NCBI RefSeq assembly: GCF_030440425.1
Contig: NZ_CP098023.1
Span: 248,001-312,000 of the forward strand
Length of the DNA stretch: 64,000 nucleotides
Origin: Microbulbifer sp. MI-G
GTDB taxonomy: Bacteria; Pseudomonadota; Gammaproteobacteria; Pseudomonadales; Cellvibrionaceae
Direction of reading: 5' to 3'
Shown: positions 25,480 through 34,573 of the stretch, piece after piece
Position numbering within the stretch: the first letter of the stretch is position 1
Layout of the letters: each line of letters starts with the position of its first letter
The notes under the pieces: generated by a model
Database searches by the model: none
What the model was told of the DNA's origin: nothing
The model's input: only the letters and a program-made list of their open reading frames with translations
Program-made: the position numbers and the translations under genes

Positions 25480-26060
25480 TCAAATCCACGACCGTTTATT
25501 CGTCATTTTCTTCAATGTTTCATTATTTCTAACGAAATGGTGGTGCAACGCGGCAAATACATAGAGCAATATCAACATCCATACGAGCTACTCACCCGAA
25601 CGGGCTTTATAAATAAAGTCTAAAGGTCTCTTGAAGTTCTTAAATGACAAATTAAGACTTTCTTTCACTATCGAAGAAAATAGCTTTGTATGTTCAAATT
25701 TTGGAATTTCAAAAAAAGAGAAAACCACGGTATTAACTCCCGTTCCCAAATAACCGGTAACTGGCATCACAATCATTATTGCCTAGAGTGAATAATGTGC
25801 TTTATGGGCCGCTATGTGTCCAATCTTTGATCCTGGCTCTGATCTTGGATTGCGATTAATGAATTTCCAAATACTTCTAAGAACAACGGTACAGCAATAT
25901 AAGTGAATCTGCAGGGCGTTCCAGCTTTCCGGAGTTCTTTCTTCACTAAACCAGTGCCTGTAGTAAACGCTAATATAAGCAGTCAGGAATAGAAGCGCTA
26001 TTAGCCAATGGAACTATTTTTTGCAACAGAGCCGTATGCTGCATCTGTGTTTTTTAACAT
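25480..26060 (-). pseudogene. cybB: Cytochrome b561 pseudogene
   Basis: Read on the minus strand from ATG 26060, the pieces reconstruct a whole cytochrome b561: LKNTDAAYGSVAK, then after a frameshift near 26013 FHWLIALLFLTAYISVYY, IGHIAAHKAHYSL, MPVTGYLGTGVNT, FFEIPKFEHTKLFSS, and LLYVFAALHHHFVRNNETL. In-frame TAG codons occur at 25785-25783 (where tyrosine is usual) and 25590-25588 (where tryptophan is usual). Haem-ligand histidines survive. Three separate lesions mean the gene is dead unless suppressed. Only the 62-residue middle is an open frame. Confidence 0.8.
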
Positions 26061-26148
26061 CAAATGGTGTCTCCGATTTTTTAAAAAATCACTAACCGTC
26101 ACACTACATATCGATAAACCATTGATATCGAGCATACAATTTATGACT

Positions 26149-26210
26149 GACTTCCTGACTTCCTGACTTCCTGACTTCCTGACTTCCTGACTTCCTGACT
26201 TCCTGACTTC
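26149..26210. repeat. 8-bp tandem repeat (GACTTCCT) x 7.75
   Basis: Seven perfect GACTTCCT units followed by GACTTC lie between the cytochrome b561 pseudogene and the 3' end of the SDR gene, 28 bp from the SDR stop codon. It is outside any supported gene. It has the same unit length as the array in the exporter 3.2 kb away. Confidence 0.95.
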
Positions 26211-26238
26211 AAGTGGTCTTACATTGACTGAATAGAAA

Positions 26239-26991
26239 CTATTGACTTAGTGCAACTGCATCTGGCCCAGCAGGTAGACATACTGGACAGTTCGAGTCTG
26301 TTACAGCTTGCCAAATGGCATTAACAACATCTTCCGGCTTTGTCAGTTCTTGCACTAACATTTCACGCTGGAACTCAGACTGAACCTTTTCCATGAGCGC
26401 TTTGTATTCATCAGCAGGCTCGCCAGATTTTGATATCTTGTCTCCTGCATTCTTACCAAAGCTTGTTGATGGAGATAAGCCAGGGATAATAAGAACTGTT
26501 CGAATACCCAATGGCGCCAGCTCAAGTGCTAAGCATTCAGTATATGCTGTGACTGCAGCCTTACTCGCCGTATAGGTAGACATAAAAGTCAGGGGCTTTA
26601 AGGTTGTACTTGAAGACAGATTTATGATCGTGCCAGCTTTTCTTCCACGCATTTGCGGTACAACTGCTCGGACCATATTGAATGTACCAAACGTATTAGT
26701 ATCAAAGAGCTTATGAACAATTTCATCCGATGTATTTTCAAACGGAGACATATACCCGATCCCCGCATTGTTTATAAGCACATCAATAGGCCCTGCTTCT
26801 CGCACTGCACGGTCGATGCTATTTTGATCAGTAACATCCAGTTCCAAGATACTCAAACGGTCTGAAGTGGGGAATAGTGAATTATCCGGCTTACGCATAG
26901 TTGCGATAACATGCCACCCCTTCTCAAAGAAAAAACGGGCTGTTTCGAGCCCGAAGCCGGAAGAACAACCAGTAATCATCACAGAGTTCAT
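26239..26991 (-). CDS. Short-chain dehydrogenase/reductase
   Basis: The 250-residue classical SDR has the cofactor motif TGCSSGFG at residues 6-13 (TGxxxGxG), NNAG near 77, a catalytic serine in LSSSTT near 130 and YTASK (YxxxK). The substrate cannot be told. I chose ATG 26991 (MNSVMITGC) because SDRs begin just before the first strand; ATG 27024 would add 11 residues. It diverges from an AraC-type regulator that probably controls it. Confidence 0.88.
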   Translation of the reverse strand: MNSVMITGCSSGFGLETARFFFEKGWHVIATMRKPDNSLFPTSDRLSILELDVTDQNSIDRAVREAGPIDVLINNAGIGYMSPFENTSDEIVHKLFDTNTFGTFNMVRAVVPQMRGRKAGTIINLSSSTTLKPLTFMSTYTASKAAVTAYTECLALELAPLGIRTVLIIPGLSPSTSFGKNAGDKISKSGEPADEYKALMEKVQSEFQREMLVQELTKPEDVVNAIWQAVTDSNCPVCLPAGPDAVALSQ

Positions 26992-27092
26992 ATTGGTTTT
27001 ACCTATTGACTTACAAATTCTCATAATAGGATAGGCAAAGCCTATAGGATTTTCTATAATAATAAGTACATATATCTTTATCGAGAGTCCAG

Positions 27093-27992
27093 GTGAAAGA
27101 CCCGCTTTCCGATATCATTTCACTGTTGCGCCCGGTAATTCTTGACGCAAAGTATGCCGAAGCATCAGGAGTTTTTCGTGTATATCGTGATGATGTGAAA
27201 GGGCTATTTTATTGCATGCTTTTAGAGGGGCATGCACTTTTAGAAGTCGACGGGATGGAGCCAGTAGAGCTTCGATCCGGAGACTTTGCCCTGGTTCCCG
27301 ATGTGGTTCCATATATGTTTTCCAGCATGGACCCACCAGCTCCACCCGACTTTAGAAGTTTTCCAACTCTACACGAGGATGGTGTATGGCGTACTGGCAC
27401 TTCAGGAGGTCCTGTTAACCTAAGGCAGCTTATGGGGTATTGTCGGTTTAATAGTCCCAATTCCCACATGCTACTATCTCTTGTCCCTGAGCTGTTTGTT
27501 GTTCGCGGGGAAAAGCGGCTTGAAACTTTAGCGGAATTAGTTCGGGAAGAAGTACACGCAGAACGACCTGCCCGTAATTCAGTCATTGATCATCTTTTGC
27601 AGCTAGTGCTAATTGAAGCATTTAGATCTAACGCCGAAGTAAATCGTAGTGATGGCTTATTTAAAGGTCTAGCGGATCCTCATATTCGTAAAGCACTGCA
27701 TGCTTTGCATGCCAAACCAGAACATGTTTGGTCTGTTAAGGAGATGGCATATGAGGCAGGGATGTCACGTTCAGCCTTTTTTACTCAGTTCAGGAACCTT
27801 TTAGGTGTTACGCCGATGAAATATCTACTTCAGTGGCGGATGGCATTGGCAAAACACCTTCTTAATAGTGAGAAATTAAACATAGAAGAAATTGCACATC
27901 AGCTGGGATATGGCTCATCTAGTGCATTCAGCACGGCCTTTACACGTTTTGTTGGCCATGCACCTTCTCAATATAAAGATATCCATAAATGA
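27093..27992 (+). CDS. AraC family transcriptional regulator with cupin N-terminus
   Basis: The 299-residue protein has an N-terminal cupin-like sensing domain (residues about 20-190; segments FYCMLLEGHALLEVDGMEP and LRSGDFALVPDVVPYMF). The C-terminal double helix-turn-helix has MSRSAFFTQFRNLLGVTPM and the HQLGYGSSSAFSTAFTRFVG AraC signature. The pairing with a divergent SDR across a 101-bp gap is a common arrangement in which the regulator activates the reductase in response to an aldehyde or electrophile. That role is inferred from context. Confidence 0.88.
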   Translation: MKDPLSDIISLLRPVILDAKYAEASGVFRVYRDDVKGLFYCMLLEGHALLEVDGMEPVELRSGDFALVPDVVPYMFSSMDPPAPPDFRSFPTLHEDGVWRTGTSGGPVNLRQLMGYCRFNSPNSHMLLSLVPELFVVRGEKRLETLAELVREEVHAERPARNSVIDHLLQLVLIEAFRSNAEVNRSDGLFKGLADPHIRKALHALHAKPEHVWSVKEMAYEAGMSRSAFFTQFRNLLGVTPMKYLLQWRMALAKHLLNSEKLNIEEIAHQLGYGSSSAFSTAFTRFVGHAPSQYKDIHK

Positions 27993-28039
27993 ACTACCAC
28001 CACTAAGCGATGTTTAGAAGTGCTTTCACAGGTATCCCC

Positions 28040-28313
28040 GTATAAACCGGCTTCTGACCCAAACCGATTGCATAGATAATATTGTTAAACTACCCACTGC
28101 ATCAGCATCGCTTTTTGTATCGCATTTATCTCAGGCAAATACCTTGACACTTTTCAGTCGATTCGCTTTGCTTGTATGCCCACAGCTTGGGCATCGCTGT
28201 GAAGACTTGAGCTTTTGAATGGGGGTTACGACAAACTCGCCACCAGTTTCTTTCACTTTGTAGCGAATCATGGCCAGCAATGCAGCTGGCGCTGTGTCTA
28301 ATCTCACAAGCAA
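28040..28313 (-). mobile_element. TnpB (IS200/IS605 OrfB) C-terminal remnant
   Basis: The minus-strand frame from 28313 reads MIRYKVKETGGEFVVTP, then KLKSSQRCPSCGHTSKANR, the first half of the TnpB zinc finger. After a frame change the second half is visible as KCDTKSDADAVG, which includes the RuvC-III aspartate region. The N-terminal two thirds and the element ends are missing, so this is a dead fragment. Confidence 0.65.
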
Positions 28314-28422
28314 ATACAGGCGCAGCGGAAAGCGGCGCCGTCTAGCAGGCTATTGAAAAAAGCCCATGTATTTACAGGATTTGATATATTGCGCGGGTCG
28401 ATACCTTACTATGAGATAGTGT

Positions 28423-28584
28423 ATGCGCGGCGCAAATATTACGCAGGAAGCTTTGTTTACCACCGTTCACCTGGAACACTTTGTCCCGAAATCCCATCCG
28501 CTGAGAAAGATTCGACAGGAATTTAATCTGACATTGCAACGTATCGACTGATTGCTCGATAACGCTTATGCGCTGACCGGTTGA
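28423..28584 (+). mobile_element. IS5-like transposase N-terminal remnant
   Basis: MRGANITQEALFTTVHLEHF, then VPKSHPLRKIRQEFN and LQRID match the N-terminus (DUF772 region) of IS5-type transposases. TGA at 28549-28551 interrupts the frame, and LLDNAYALTG continues in frame after it before a second TGA. No catalytic DDE part follows. Confidence 0.6.
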
Positions 28585-28591
28585 ATCCGTC

Positions 28592-28729
28592 TCAATTATT
28601 TTTTGGAAGGACTACCGTGGCACTCACACCCGGTGAACGGGCGGTCTCAGATACTGAATAACCTTGATCCATGACCAAGCGGGCAGCATCCAGTTTGAGC
28701 TGCAGGAAGAGGGAATGACGTTGGTCGCA
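28592..28729 (-). mobile_element. IS3-family OrfA remnant
   Basis: The minus-strand frame reads LQLKLDAARLVMDQGYSVSE, then TARSPGVSATVV, matching the helix-turn-helix of IS3-family OrfA proteins (KLEAARLVxxQGYSV). Both ends of the gene and OrfB are absent. It abuts the IS5-like remnant. Confidence 0.55.
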
Positions 28730-28919
28730 TATTGAACACCGCTGTCTCAGGTGACGACTTGACTATCTCAATTGGGGTCCGGATTTAATGGATCGCTACA
28801 ATAAATTATTAATCGTCCTCAGAAAAAATCATCTATAAGTCTTAAGGATGTCAGGTATTTAAGGGCTGATCTGTTTATTTTGACCGCTTGTTCAGTCACA
28901 TTCAAGCGAAGTAAAAGTC

Positions 28920-29251
28920 GTGGATATCTTTAATGGCAGGCGGGTTAATAGGATCATCAAGTTGAAACTTGTGAGCTTACTCGCTGTTGCAGCCCTGAGC
29001 AGTTTCATAAGCTTTACCACGGCAAGCATCGAAGAAAATAATACAACTGCACCGGAGGCTACGGCCGCTGAAGCAGAGCTTTCATTTAGGGATATTCGTA
29101 TCTCGACACAACCTTTATTGATACAGCATCGGCGAACAGAAAAGATGCGAGTGTGGTGGGCGAATTAGACATTGATGGTGGTAATAAAGTTATGACAATT
29201 AAGATGGCCCAGGAGATTGCCATCAGCTTTTGTGCAGTAAGGTGCATATGA
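28920..29251 (+). pseudogene. Serine hydrolase (beta-lactamase-related) 5' fragment, frameshifted
   Basis: GTG 28920 opens a frame with a signal-like segment (LVSLLAVAALSSFISF) followed by an acidic alanine-rich linker. After about residue 60 the sensible reading moves to another frame: FIDTASANRKDASVVGELDI, then DGGNKVMTIKMAQEIA. From memory this matches the N-terminal part of secreted beta-lactamase-like serine hydrolases. It stops at 29251, long before the catalytic SxxK region. The family call is by recollection. Confidence 0.45.
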
Positions 29252-29881
29252 ATCGGCAAAAGGTCTCACACTAAGATGCCCTTTCTGAATCGCAGCAATA
29301 TCATTCAGTGTGTGCGGAAAATAAAGAGTTTGCACGGATCTGAGCGTATCAAAAATTCCTCTGTTAGAGGATGTATAGAGACCTGTATTATCAATTCGAG
29401 GCTGTCCAGACAGTATCACCCAAATTGAATTCCCTCTAACAACCCAGGGTGATTTAAAGCAACAGTAGCATGTGGCGTTAGCGAAGCGAGAACAAAGAAG
29501 GGGGTGGGCAAACTAAACTGCAAGAAATCACAGGTTGGTGAAGATGCCAGAATAGTGATATCAAGCCAAAGTGTGGATGCAGCGATTGAAGCGGTTTTTC
29601 AGCCAAGATATCGAAATCTGTAAAAGTTAGGACGAAAAAGCCATGGGAATTGACGGTATTGAAGACCCGCCAGCGCATGTGCCACCCAAAATACGGCTGC
29701 TTGATGAACCTTTCCTATCTACACTGTGACCCCGGTTGGAACTCTATTGGTGGTTCAATAAACGCTAAAGCTGATGAAAATTTGCACAGCCAGCGTGTAT
29801 GGGCACTACAAAACAGCTTTCAATTTGCTAGTTACTTGATTAACGTGGCAGGTTATATTCAGGTACTTTGAATACAGCGTT
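29252..29881. other. Stretch without supported gene
   Basis: No credible gene is seen in 630 bases. CTAACAACCC at 29437 and GGCGTTAGCG at 29475 form a possible very short attC-like pair (about 46 bp) whose inner arms do not pair well. Short frames on both strands have no family resemblance. Confidence 0.3.
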
Positions 29882-30913
29882 ATGTCGCATCATATTGAAG
29901 ATCTTTTAAGTGAATGGCAGGCAGCACCTTATGATGATTGGGTGCTCGCTGTGATCACCAGAGTTCAGGGCTCAGCCTATCGTAAGGCAGGGGCCATGAT
30001 GTTGTTTCACCCGTTAGGGAAGAGCATTGGTCTAGTCAGTGGTGGTTGCTTAGAGGCCGATTTAAAACGGCACGCCCAACGTGCAATCCAATATGATACT
30101 GCGATTCAGGTCATTTACGATGCAGGTGATGAGACTGATGTCAGTTATCAACTGGGGTGTGGGGGTATTGTTGAGTTAATGCTGTTTCCCCTTACCCGCG
30201 AGAACCATTATCTTGAGTTGCCTCTTCTTGCAGAGTATTTGAATGCGGGAAAACCGGTTTTCTATGAACTTGTGTTGCCTACACAAGATACGGGTTCCAG
30301 CGAACTGGTCGCCAAGGTGGTTAGCACGGCAAAAAAGCATTATCCAAAGGGTGGCTTTACTGAAGCGACTCTTGTGACACGAGCCCCAAAAAAGGGTGAG
30401 TCGGAGCATAGGCTGGTTATACCTTGCCGCACCCGCTTTCACCTCGCGATTTTTGGTGGTGGTTTGGATGCTCAGCCGGTGACAAAAATGGCCCAGCAAC
30501 TAGGTTGGCGAGTCACAGTGATTGATGAACGAACCAGTTATGCCCGTCAATATGATTTCCCTGATGCACAGATTATAAAACAAAAGAGTACACAACTGAC
30601 TGACACTGTGCTGAGTCGATTTGATGCGGCAATAGTGATGCAACATAACCTGGATTTGGATGCAAAGGCTTTACAGGTATTAAGCCTGACGACTATCGAT
30701 TTTGTGGCGTTGCTCGGTCCTCCACACCGGCGAGATAAAGTGCTCGGCAAAGCAGGGGTCACGATACAGGATTTTCATGGTGTCTTTTCGGCGCCGGCAG
30801 GCTTGGCGCTGGGCGGTGAGTTACCTGAATCCATCGCTTTGAGTATCCTGGCGCAATGTCACGGCGTGCTGCATCAAGCTGAATTAACCAGCCTGGATCG
30901 GGTCATGACGTGA
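29882..30913 (+). CDS. XdhC/CoxI family molybdenum hydroxylase maturation protein
   Basis: The 343-residue protein has the N-terminal XdhC domain (AVITRVQGSAYRKAGAMM, GLVSGGCLEADL, YQLGCGGIVELML). It also has a C-terminal Rossmann-like domain (LAIFGGGLDAQPVTKMA, then ALLGPPHRRDKV). XdhC proteins bind molybdenum cofactor, help its sulphuration and insert it in hydroxylases of the xanthine dehydrogenase class. It is the first gene of a four-gene set ending with iorAB and overlaps the next gene by 4 nt. Confidence 0.88.
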   Translation: MSHHIEDLLSEWQAAPYDDWVLAVITRVQGSAYRKAGAMMLFHPLGKSIGLVSGGCLEADLKRHAQRAIQYDTAIQVIYDAGDETDVSYQLGCGGIVELMLFPLTRENHYLELPLLAEYLNAGKPVFYELVLPTQDTGSSELVAKVVSTAKKHYPKGGFTEATLVTRAPKKGESEHRLVIPCRTRFHLAIFGGGLDAQPVTKMAQQLGWRVTVIDERTSYARQYDFPDAQIIKQKSTQLTDTVLSRFDAAIVMQHNLDLDAKALQVLSLTTIDFVALLGPPHRRDKVLGKAGVTIQDFHGVFSAPAGLALGGELPESIALSILAQCHGVLHQAELTSLDRVMT

Positions 30914-31596
30914 AAAAATTCAGCTTGGAACGAACAAAGCAGCCAGCGAAGCGGTTATTGATAGCGCTGCTGGCTGCTGGTGCAAGCCGGAGGTTTGATG
31001 GCATAAAGCTACAAGCTGCCATTGGCGTGATCAATCGCAATGGTCTAGTGAAAAGTCAACCATTGCTGTTACAAACGCTCGATAAACTCGACCAGTTAAC
31101 TACAAAGCAATCAACGGGCTCGACGATAGAACTGGTAGTGATTTTAGGTGAGCACCGAGAAGTTTTAGCCAAATTACTGCCACCAGATGTAAACCAGCGG
31201 ATGAATCCTTACTGGAAAAGCGGCATTGCAAGCTCAATCAAAACGGCGGTTGTGGAAGCGGAAGTCATCCAGGCCGATGGGTTACTAATCGCTTTAGCCG
31301 ATCACATTGGTGTAACGGTAGGTGACTATCAGCAGTTGATCGCCGCGTGGCAATCGAGCGGGCAAACCTGCTGTGCTCAATACCAAAACAGTTTTGGGAC
31401 ACCAGCAATATTTAATGCCTCAGATTTTGGATATCTGGCAAGACTTGATGGCGACATTGGTGCAAAAAGCCTATTAAAAAAGCGGTCTGCGCACAACGCA
31501 TTGACCGTTATCAATATTGAAGGCATCACCATGGATATTGATAGTAAGGCTGACCTTGAAAAATGGCAGCAATTGATTGCAGAGAACCTAGCCTAG
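30910..31596 (+). CDS. MocA-like molybdopterin nucleotidyltransferase
   Basis: The 228-residue protein has the NTP-transferase start LLAAGASRRFDGIKL (family LAAGxSxRMGxxK), VVILGEHREV, MNPYWKSGIASSIKTAV and LIALADHIGV. This is characteristic of MocA/MobA-type enzymes that attach CMP to molybdopterin. MCD is the cofactor form used by iorAB-type hydroxylases, which fits the location. GTG 30910 overlaps the xdhC stop (GTGA). Confidence 0.82.
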   Translation: MKKFSLERTKQPAKRLLIALLAAGASRRFDGIKLQAAIGVINRNGLVKSQPLLLQTLDKLDQLTTKQSTGSTIELVVILGEHREVLAKLLPPDVNQRMNPYWKSGIASSIKTAVVEAEVIQADGLLIALADHIGVTVGDYQQLIAAWQSSGQTCCAQYQNSFGTPAIFNASDFGYLARLDGDIGAKSLLKKRSAHNALTVINIEGITMDIDSKADLEKWQQLIAENLA

Positions 31597-31868
31597 TTTT
31601 TTGTAAGTGTTCCCGGCAACAAGGCAGGTCATCAACGATTGCGTCATCAGCTACTACAGCCGGATATGACTGCATCAAGATGATGATGCTGTATCACCGA
31701 ACGCAACAGAAGAACAATACAGAGATACGCAAAAGAGGCGGTCTAAAATGCTTGACCACCATGCCAATGTGTGGCAAAGAGTCAAGTAAGATATAACCAT
31801 AAAAGCACTTACGTTATCGATCCAGGGCTTTGGTTGGTGCAATAAGCAAGAATACCAAGGAGCGAGCC

Positions 31869-32327
31869 ATGTCAGATGAGCAGTTAACACTAACCATTAA
31901 CGGCAAAACTTTTACATTAGATGTCGACCCCCAGATGCCAATCTTATGGGCCATCAGAGATCTGCTCGGGTTGACGGGCACTAAATATGGTTGCGGCGCA
32001 GGACTATGTGGGGCTTGCACAGTCCACTTGGATGGAAAACCTGCACGAGCCTGTTTAACCACTGTTTCTCACGCACAGGGCAAGCAGGTAACCACAATTG
32101 AAGGGCTTGAATTTGCTGAATTAAAACAGGCGTGGAGTGATAACAATGTTCCACAGTGTGGGTATTGTCAGTCTGGTCAGCTCATGTCTGCAGCGGCATT
32201 GCTCGCTGCTAATCCATCACCAAGTGATGAAGATATCGACTCTGCCATGTTCGGTAATATTTGCCGATGTGGCACTTATACACGAATTCGGACCGCCATC
32301 CATGATACGGCCAAGAAGAGAACATAA
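31869..32327 (+). CDS. iorA: Isoquinoline 1-oxidoreductase-like small (2Fe-2S) subunit
   Basis: The 152-residue protein carries both [2Fe-2S] sites of the molybdenum hydroxylase small subunit: plant-type [15 protein letters not shown], then CGYCQSGQ and [11 protein letters not shown]. It transfers electrons from the large subunit. AAGGAG sits 7 nt before ATG 31869. The true substrate may be another aldehyde or N-heterocycle. A 272-bp gap without a gene separates it from the MocA-like gene. Confidence 0.85.
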   Translation: MSDEQLTLTINGKTFTLDVDPQMPILWAIRDLLGLTGTKYGCGAGLCGACTVHLDGKPARACLTTVSHAQGKQVTTIEGLEFAELKQAWSDNNVPQCGYCQSGQLMSAAALLAANPSPSDEDIDSAMFGNICRCGTYTRIRTAIHDTAKKRT

Positions 32328-32329
32328 TA

Positions 32330-34573
32330 ATGCGTACCTTTACCGCTGTGCAGAATTTCAGTCGCCGGGATGTGCTCAAACTCTTTGGAGCAACAGGTGG
32401 GGGTTTGGTGTTAGGTGCAAGTGGATTGAGTTGGAGTCCTATGGCACTGGCACAAAACAAAGAATTGAGATTAAACCTGTTTATCGCTATTGGTGAAGAC
32501 AATAAAGTCTACCTTACTTGTCATCGTTCAGAGATGGGGCAGGGTATTAGAACAGGGATTCCGCAAATACTCGCCGATGAGCTTGAAGCTGACTGGCAAC
32601 AGGTGGTCGTGGTTCAAGGTTTAGCCGATAAGCGCTATGGCAGCCAGAACACCGACGGATCGCGCAGTATACGCAAACATTACGACAGGATGCGTCAAAT
32701 GGGGGCGATGGCGCGAACCATGTTGGAACAAGCTGCAGCCGATGCTTGGCAAGTGCCTGTTGGGGAAGTGAAAGCTGAGAATCATCAGGTTGTGCATGCA
32801 AAAACAGATCGCAGTTTCAGTTTTGGTGAGCTGGCAATCGCTGCTTCCAAATTGCCCATGCCGGAAGTGGATACCATCAGGCTGAAAGAAAGCAAGGAGT
32901 TTAAACATATCGGTAAATCTCACAGGATTGTCGATATGGAAAAGATGCTCTCTGGCGAAGCTAACTATGGTTACGATATCCAGTTGGACGGTATGCTGTA
33001 TGCCAGTATAACCCGGCCTCCCGTTCTGGGTAGTGATGTAGAAAAGCTGAACGATAGCGCGGCGCGCAAGGTTGCAGGGGTTGTGGATATCATTCAGTTA
33101 CCGGCACCCAAAGGTGCGCCTAAATTTCAGGTTTTGGGTGGTGTAGCGGTTATTGCAACTAATACCTGGAGTGCCCTGCAGGGGCGTAAAGCACTTGAAA
33201 TAACTTGGTCTGCGAGCGCTAACGATAGCCACGACACAACAGGTTACCTGAACACACTGGTTCAGCGGGTCAAACAGCCTGGCAAATTGGCGCGCCAGCA
33301 AGGGAGCGAAAACACCGATTGGCCAGAAAATTCTTCTCTAAAGGCTATCTATACGGTGCCGTATTTGGCCCATGCCCCGATGGAGCCTCCCGTTGCGGCA
33401 GCTTCAGTCAGTACTGATGGCTGTGAGATTTGGGCATCGACACAGACCCCGCAAAGCACACAGCAAAATGTTGCAGCAAACCTGGGGCTTGAAGAGGCGT
33501 TGGTAAAGGTTAACGTCACGCTTTTAGGTGGTGGCTTTGGACGAAAATCCAAACCGGACTTTAGTGTAGAGGCCGCACTATTGTCTCAGAAGTTAAAGCG
33601 GCCGGTTAAAGTCTGTTGGAGTCGCGAGGATGATATTCAAAACGGCTACCTGCATGCGATCAGTGCTCAATTTTACCAGGCAAAACTTGATGATGAAAAA
33701 ATGCCAGGGGCTATACTGCAGCGCACTGCCTTTCCATCCATTAGTTCTACTTTTGCGGAAGGCGTAGAGTATCCCTCTGCCGGAGAACTCGATCTGGGTT
33801 TTGTCGATATTCCGTTTACAGTGCCGAGCTATCGTTGTGAAGCGGTGAAAGCACAGGCGCATACTCGTATCGGTTGGCTGCGCTCCGTATCTAATATTCA
33901 ACACGCTTTTGGGATTGGCAGCTTCGTTGACGAATTGGCACAAAATGCCGGAAAACCCTGTCCAAAAATGTGGAAAGAAATGCTGGGTCAACCCAGGCAA
34001 GTGGATTTTGCCGGTCAACAGTTCAAATATGGTAACTACGGAGAAGAGCTGTCACGTCATCCGGTAGATATTGGTCGCTATCACCAGGTGATTGATATGG
34101 TTGAACAGGGCATGAGTAAGGAAGCACCTGCCAAACCAGGGCAGGGCTGGGGCTTTGCCGTTCATCGCAGCTTTACCAGCTACGTGGCCGTTGCAATTTT
34201 GGTGGAAGTGGAAAATACCACTCTCAGGGTATTGCAAGCAATCGCTGCCATTGATGCCGGGCTTGTGGTGAATCCCGACAGGGTGGTGTCGCAGACGGAA
34301 GGCGCGGTGATTTTTGGCTTAAGCTTGGCGATGATGGGAGAAATCACCTTTCAGGAGGGGCAGATCAAGCAGTCAAACTTTCATGATTACCCTTTACTGC
34401 GTATGGGGCAATGTCCTGACATTGCGGTCACAGTGGTGAGATCGGATGCAGCGCCTGCGGGCGTCGGTGAGCCTGCTGTACCGCCTGTGGCCCCTGCATT
34501 GACCAATGCGATATTTGCTGCAACAGGAACCCGAATTCGCGATCTACCCGTTAATAAAACCTTAAAGCTTTAA
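32330..34573 (+). CDS. iorB: Isoquinoline 1-oxidoreductase-like large (molybdopterin) subunit
   Basis: The 747-residue catalytic subunit starts with a twin-arginine-type signal (FSRRDVLKLFGATGGGLVLG), predicting Tat export to the periplasm. It has GQGIRTGIPQILADEL, LLGGGFGRKSKPDF and the conserved GVGEPAVPPVAPAL with the active-site glutamate. This is the xanthine dehydrogenase class (MCD cofactor). Related enzymes oxidise aldehydes or aromatic N-heterocycles; the substrate here is open. It starts 2 nt after iorA. Confidence 0.88.
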   Translation: MRTFTAVQNFSRRDVLKLFGATGGGLVLGASGLSWSPMALAQNKELRLNLFIAIGEDNKVYLTCHRSEMGQGIRTGIPQILADELEADWQQVVVVQGLADKRYGSQNTDGSRSIRKHYDRMRQMGAMARTMLEQAAADAWQVPVGEVKAENHQVVHAKTDRSFSFGELAIAASKLPMPEVDTIRLKESKEFKHIGKSHRIVDMEKMLSGEANYGYDIQLDGMLYASITRPPVLGSDVEKLNDSAARKVAGVVDIIQLPAPKGAPKFQVLGGVAVIATNTWSALQGRKALEITWSASANDSHDTTGYLNTLVQRVKQPGKLARQQGSENTDWPENSSLKAIYTVPYLAHAPMEPPVAAASVSTDGCEIWASTQTPQSTQQNVAANLGLEEALVKVNVTLLGGGFGRKSKPDFSVEAALLSQKLKRPVKVCWSREDDIQNGYLHAISAQFYQAKLDDEKMPGAILQRTAFPSISSTFAEGVEYPSAGELDLGFVDIPFTVPSYRCEAVKAQAHTRIGWLRSVSNIQHAFGIGSFVDELAQNAGKPCPKMWKEMLGQPRQVDFAGQQFKYGNYGEELSRHPVDIGRYHQVIDMVEQGMSKEAPAKPGQGWGFAVHRSFTSYVAVAILVEVENTTLRVLQAIAAIDAGLVVNPDRVVSQTEGAVIFGLSLAMMGEITFQEGQIKQSNFHDYPLLRMGQCPDIAVTVVRSDAAPAGVGEPAVPPVAPALTNAIFAATGTRIRDLPVNKTLKL

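Noticed and set aside
26149..26210. CRISPR or iteron origin
   Set aside because: Units are contiguous and perfect with no spacers, and no replication gene lies near.
28040..28313. Active TnpB/OMEGA nuclease with guide RNA
   Set aside because: Only the zinc-finger end remains, split by a frame change; the catalytic core and element ends are absent.
28920..29168. Complete small secreted protein of 82 aa
   Set aside because: The sequence after residue 60 continues better in another frame as a known enzyme family, so this is the start of a broken gene.
29437..29484. Short attC between CTAACAACCC and GGCGTTAGCG
   Set aside because: The outer five bases pair, but the inner arms do not, and the length is below the known range.
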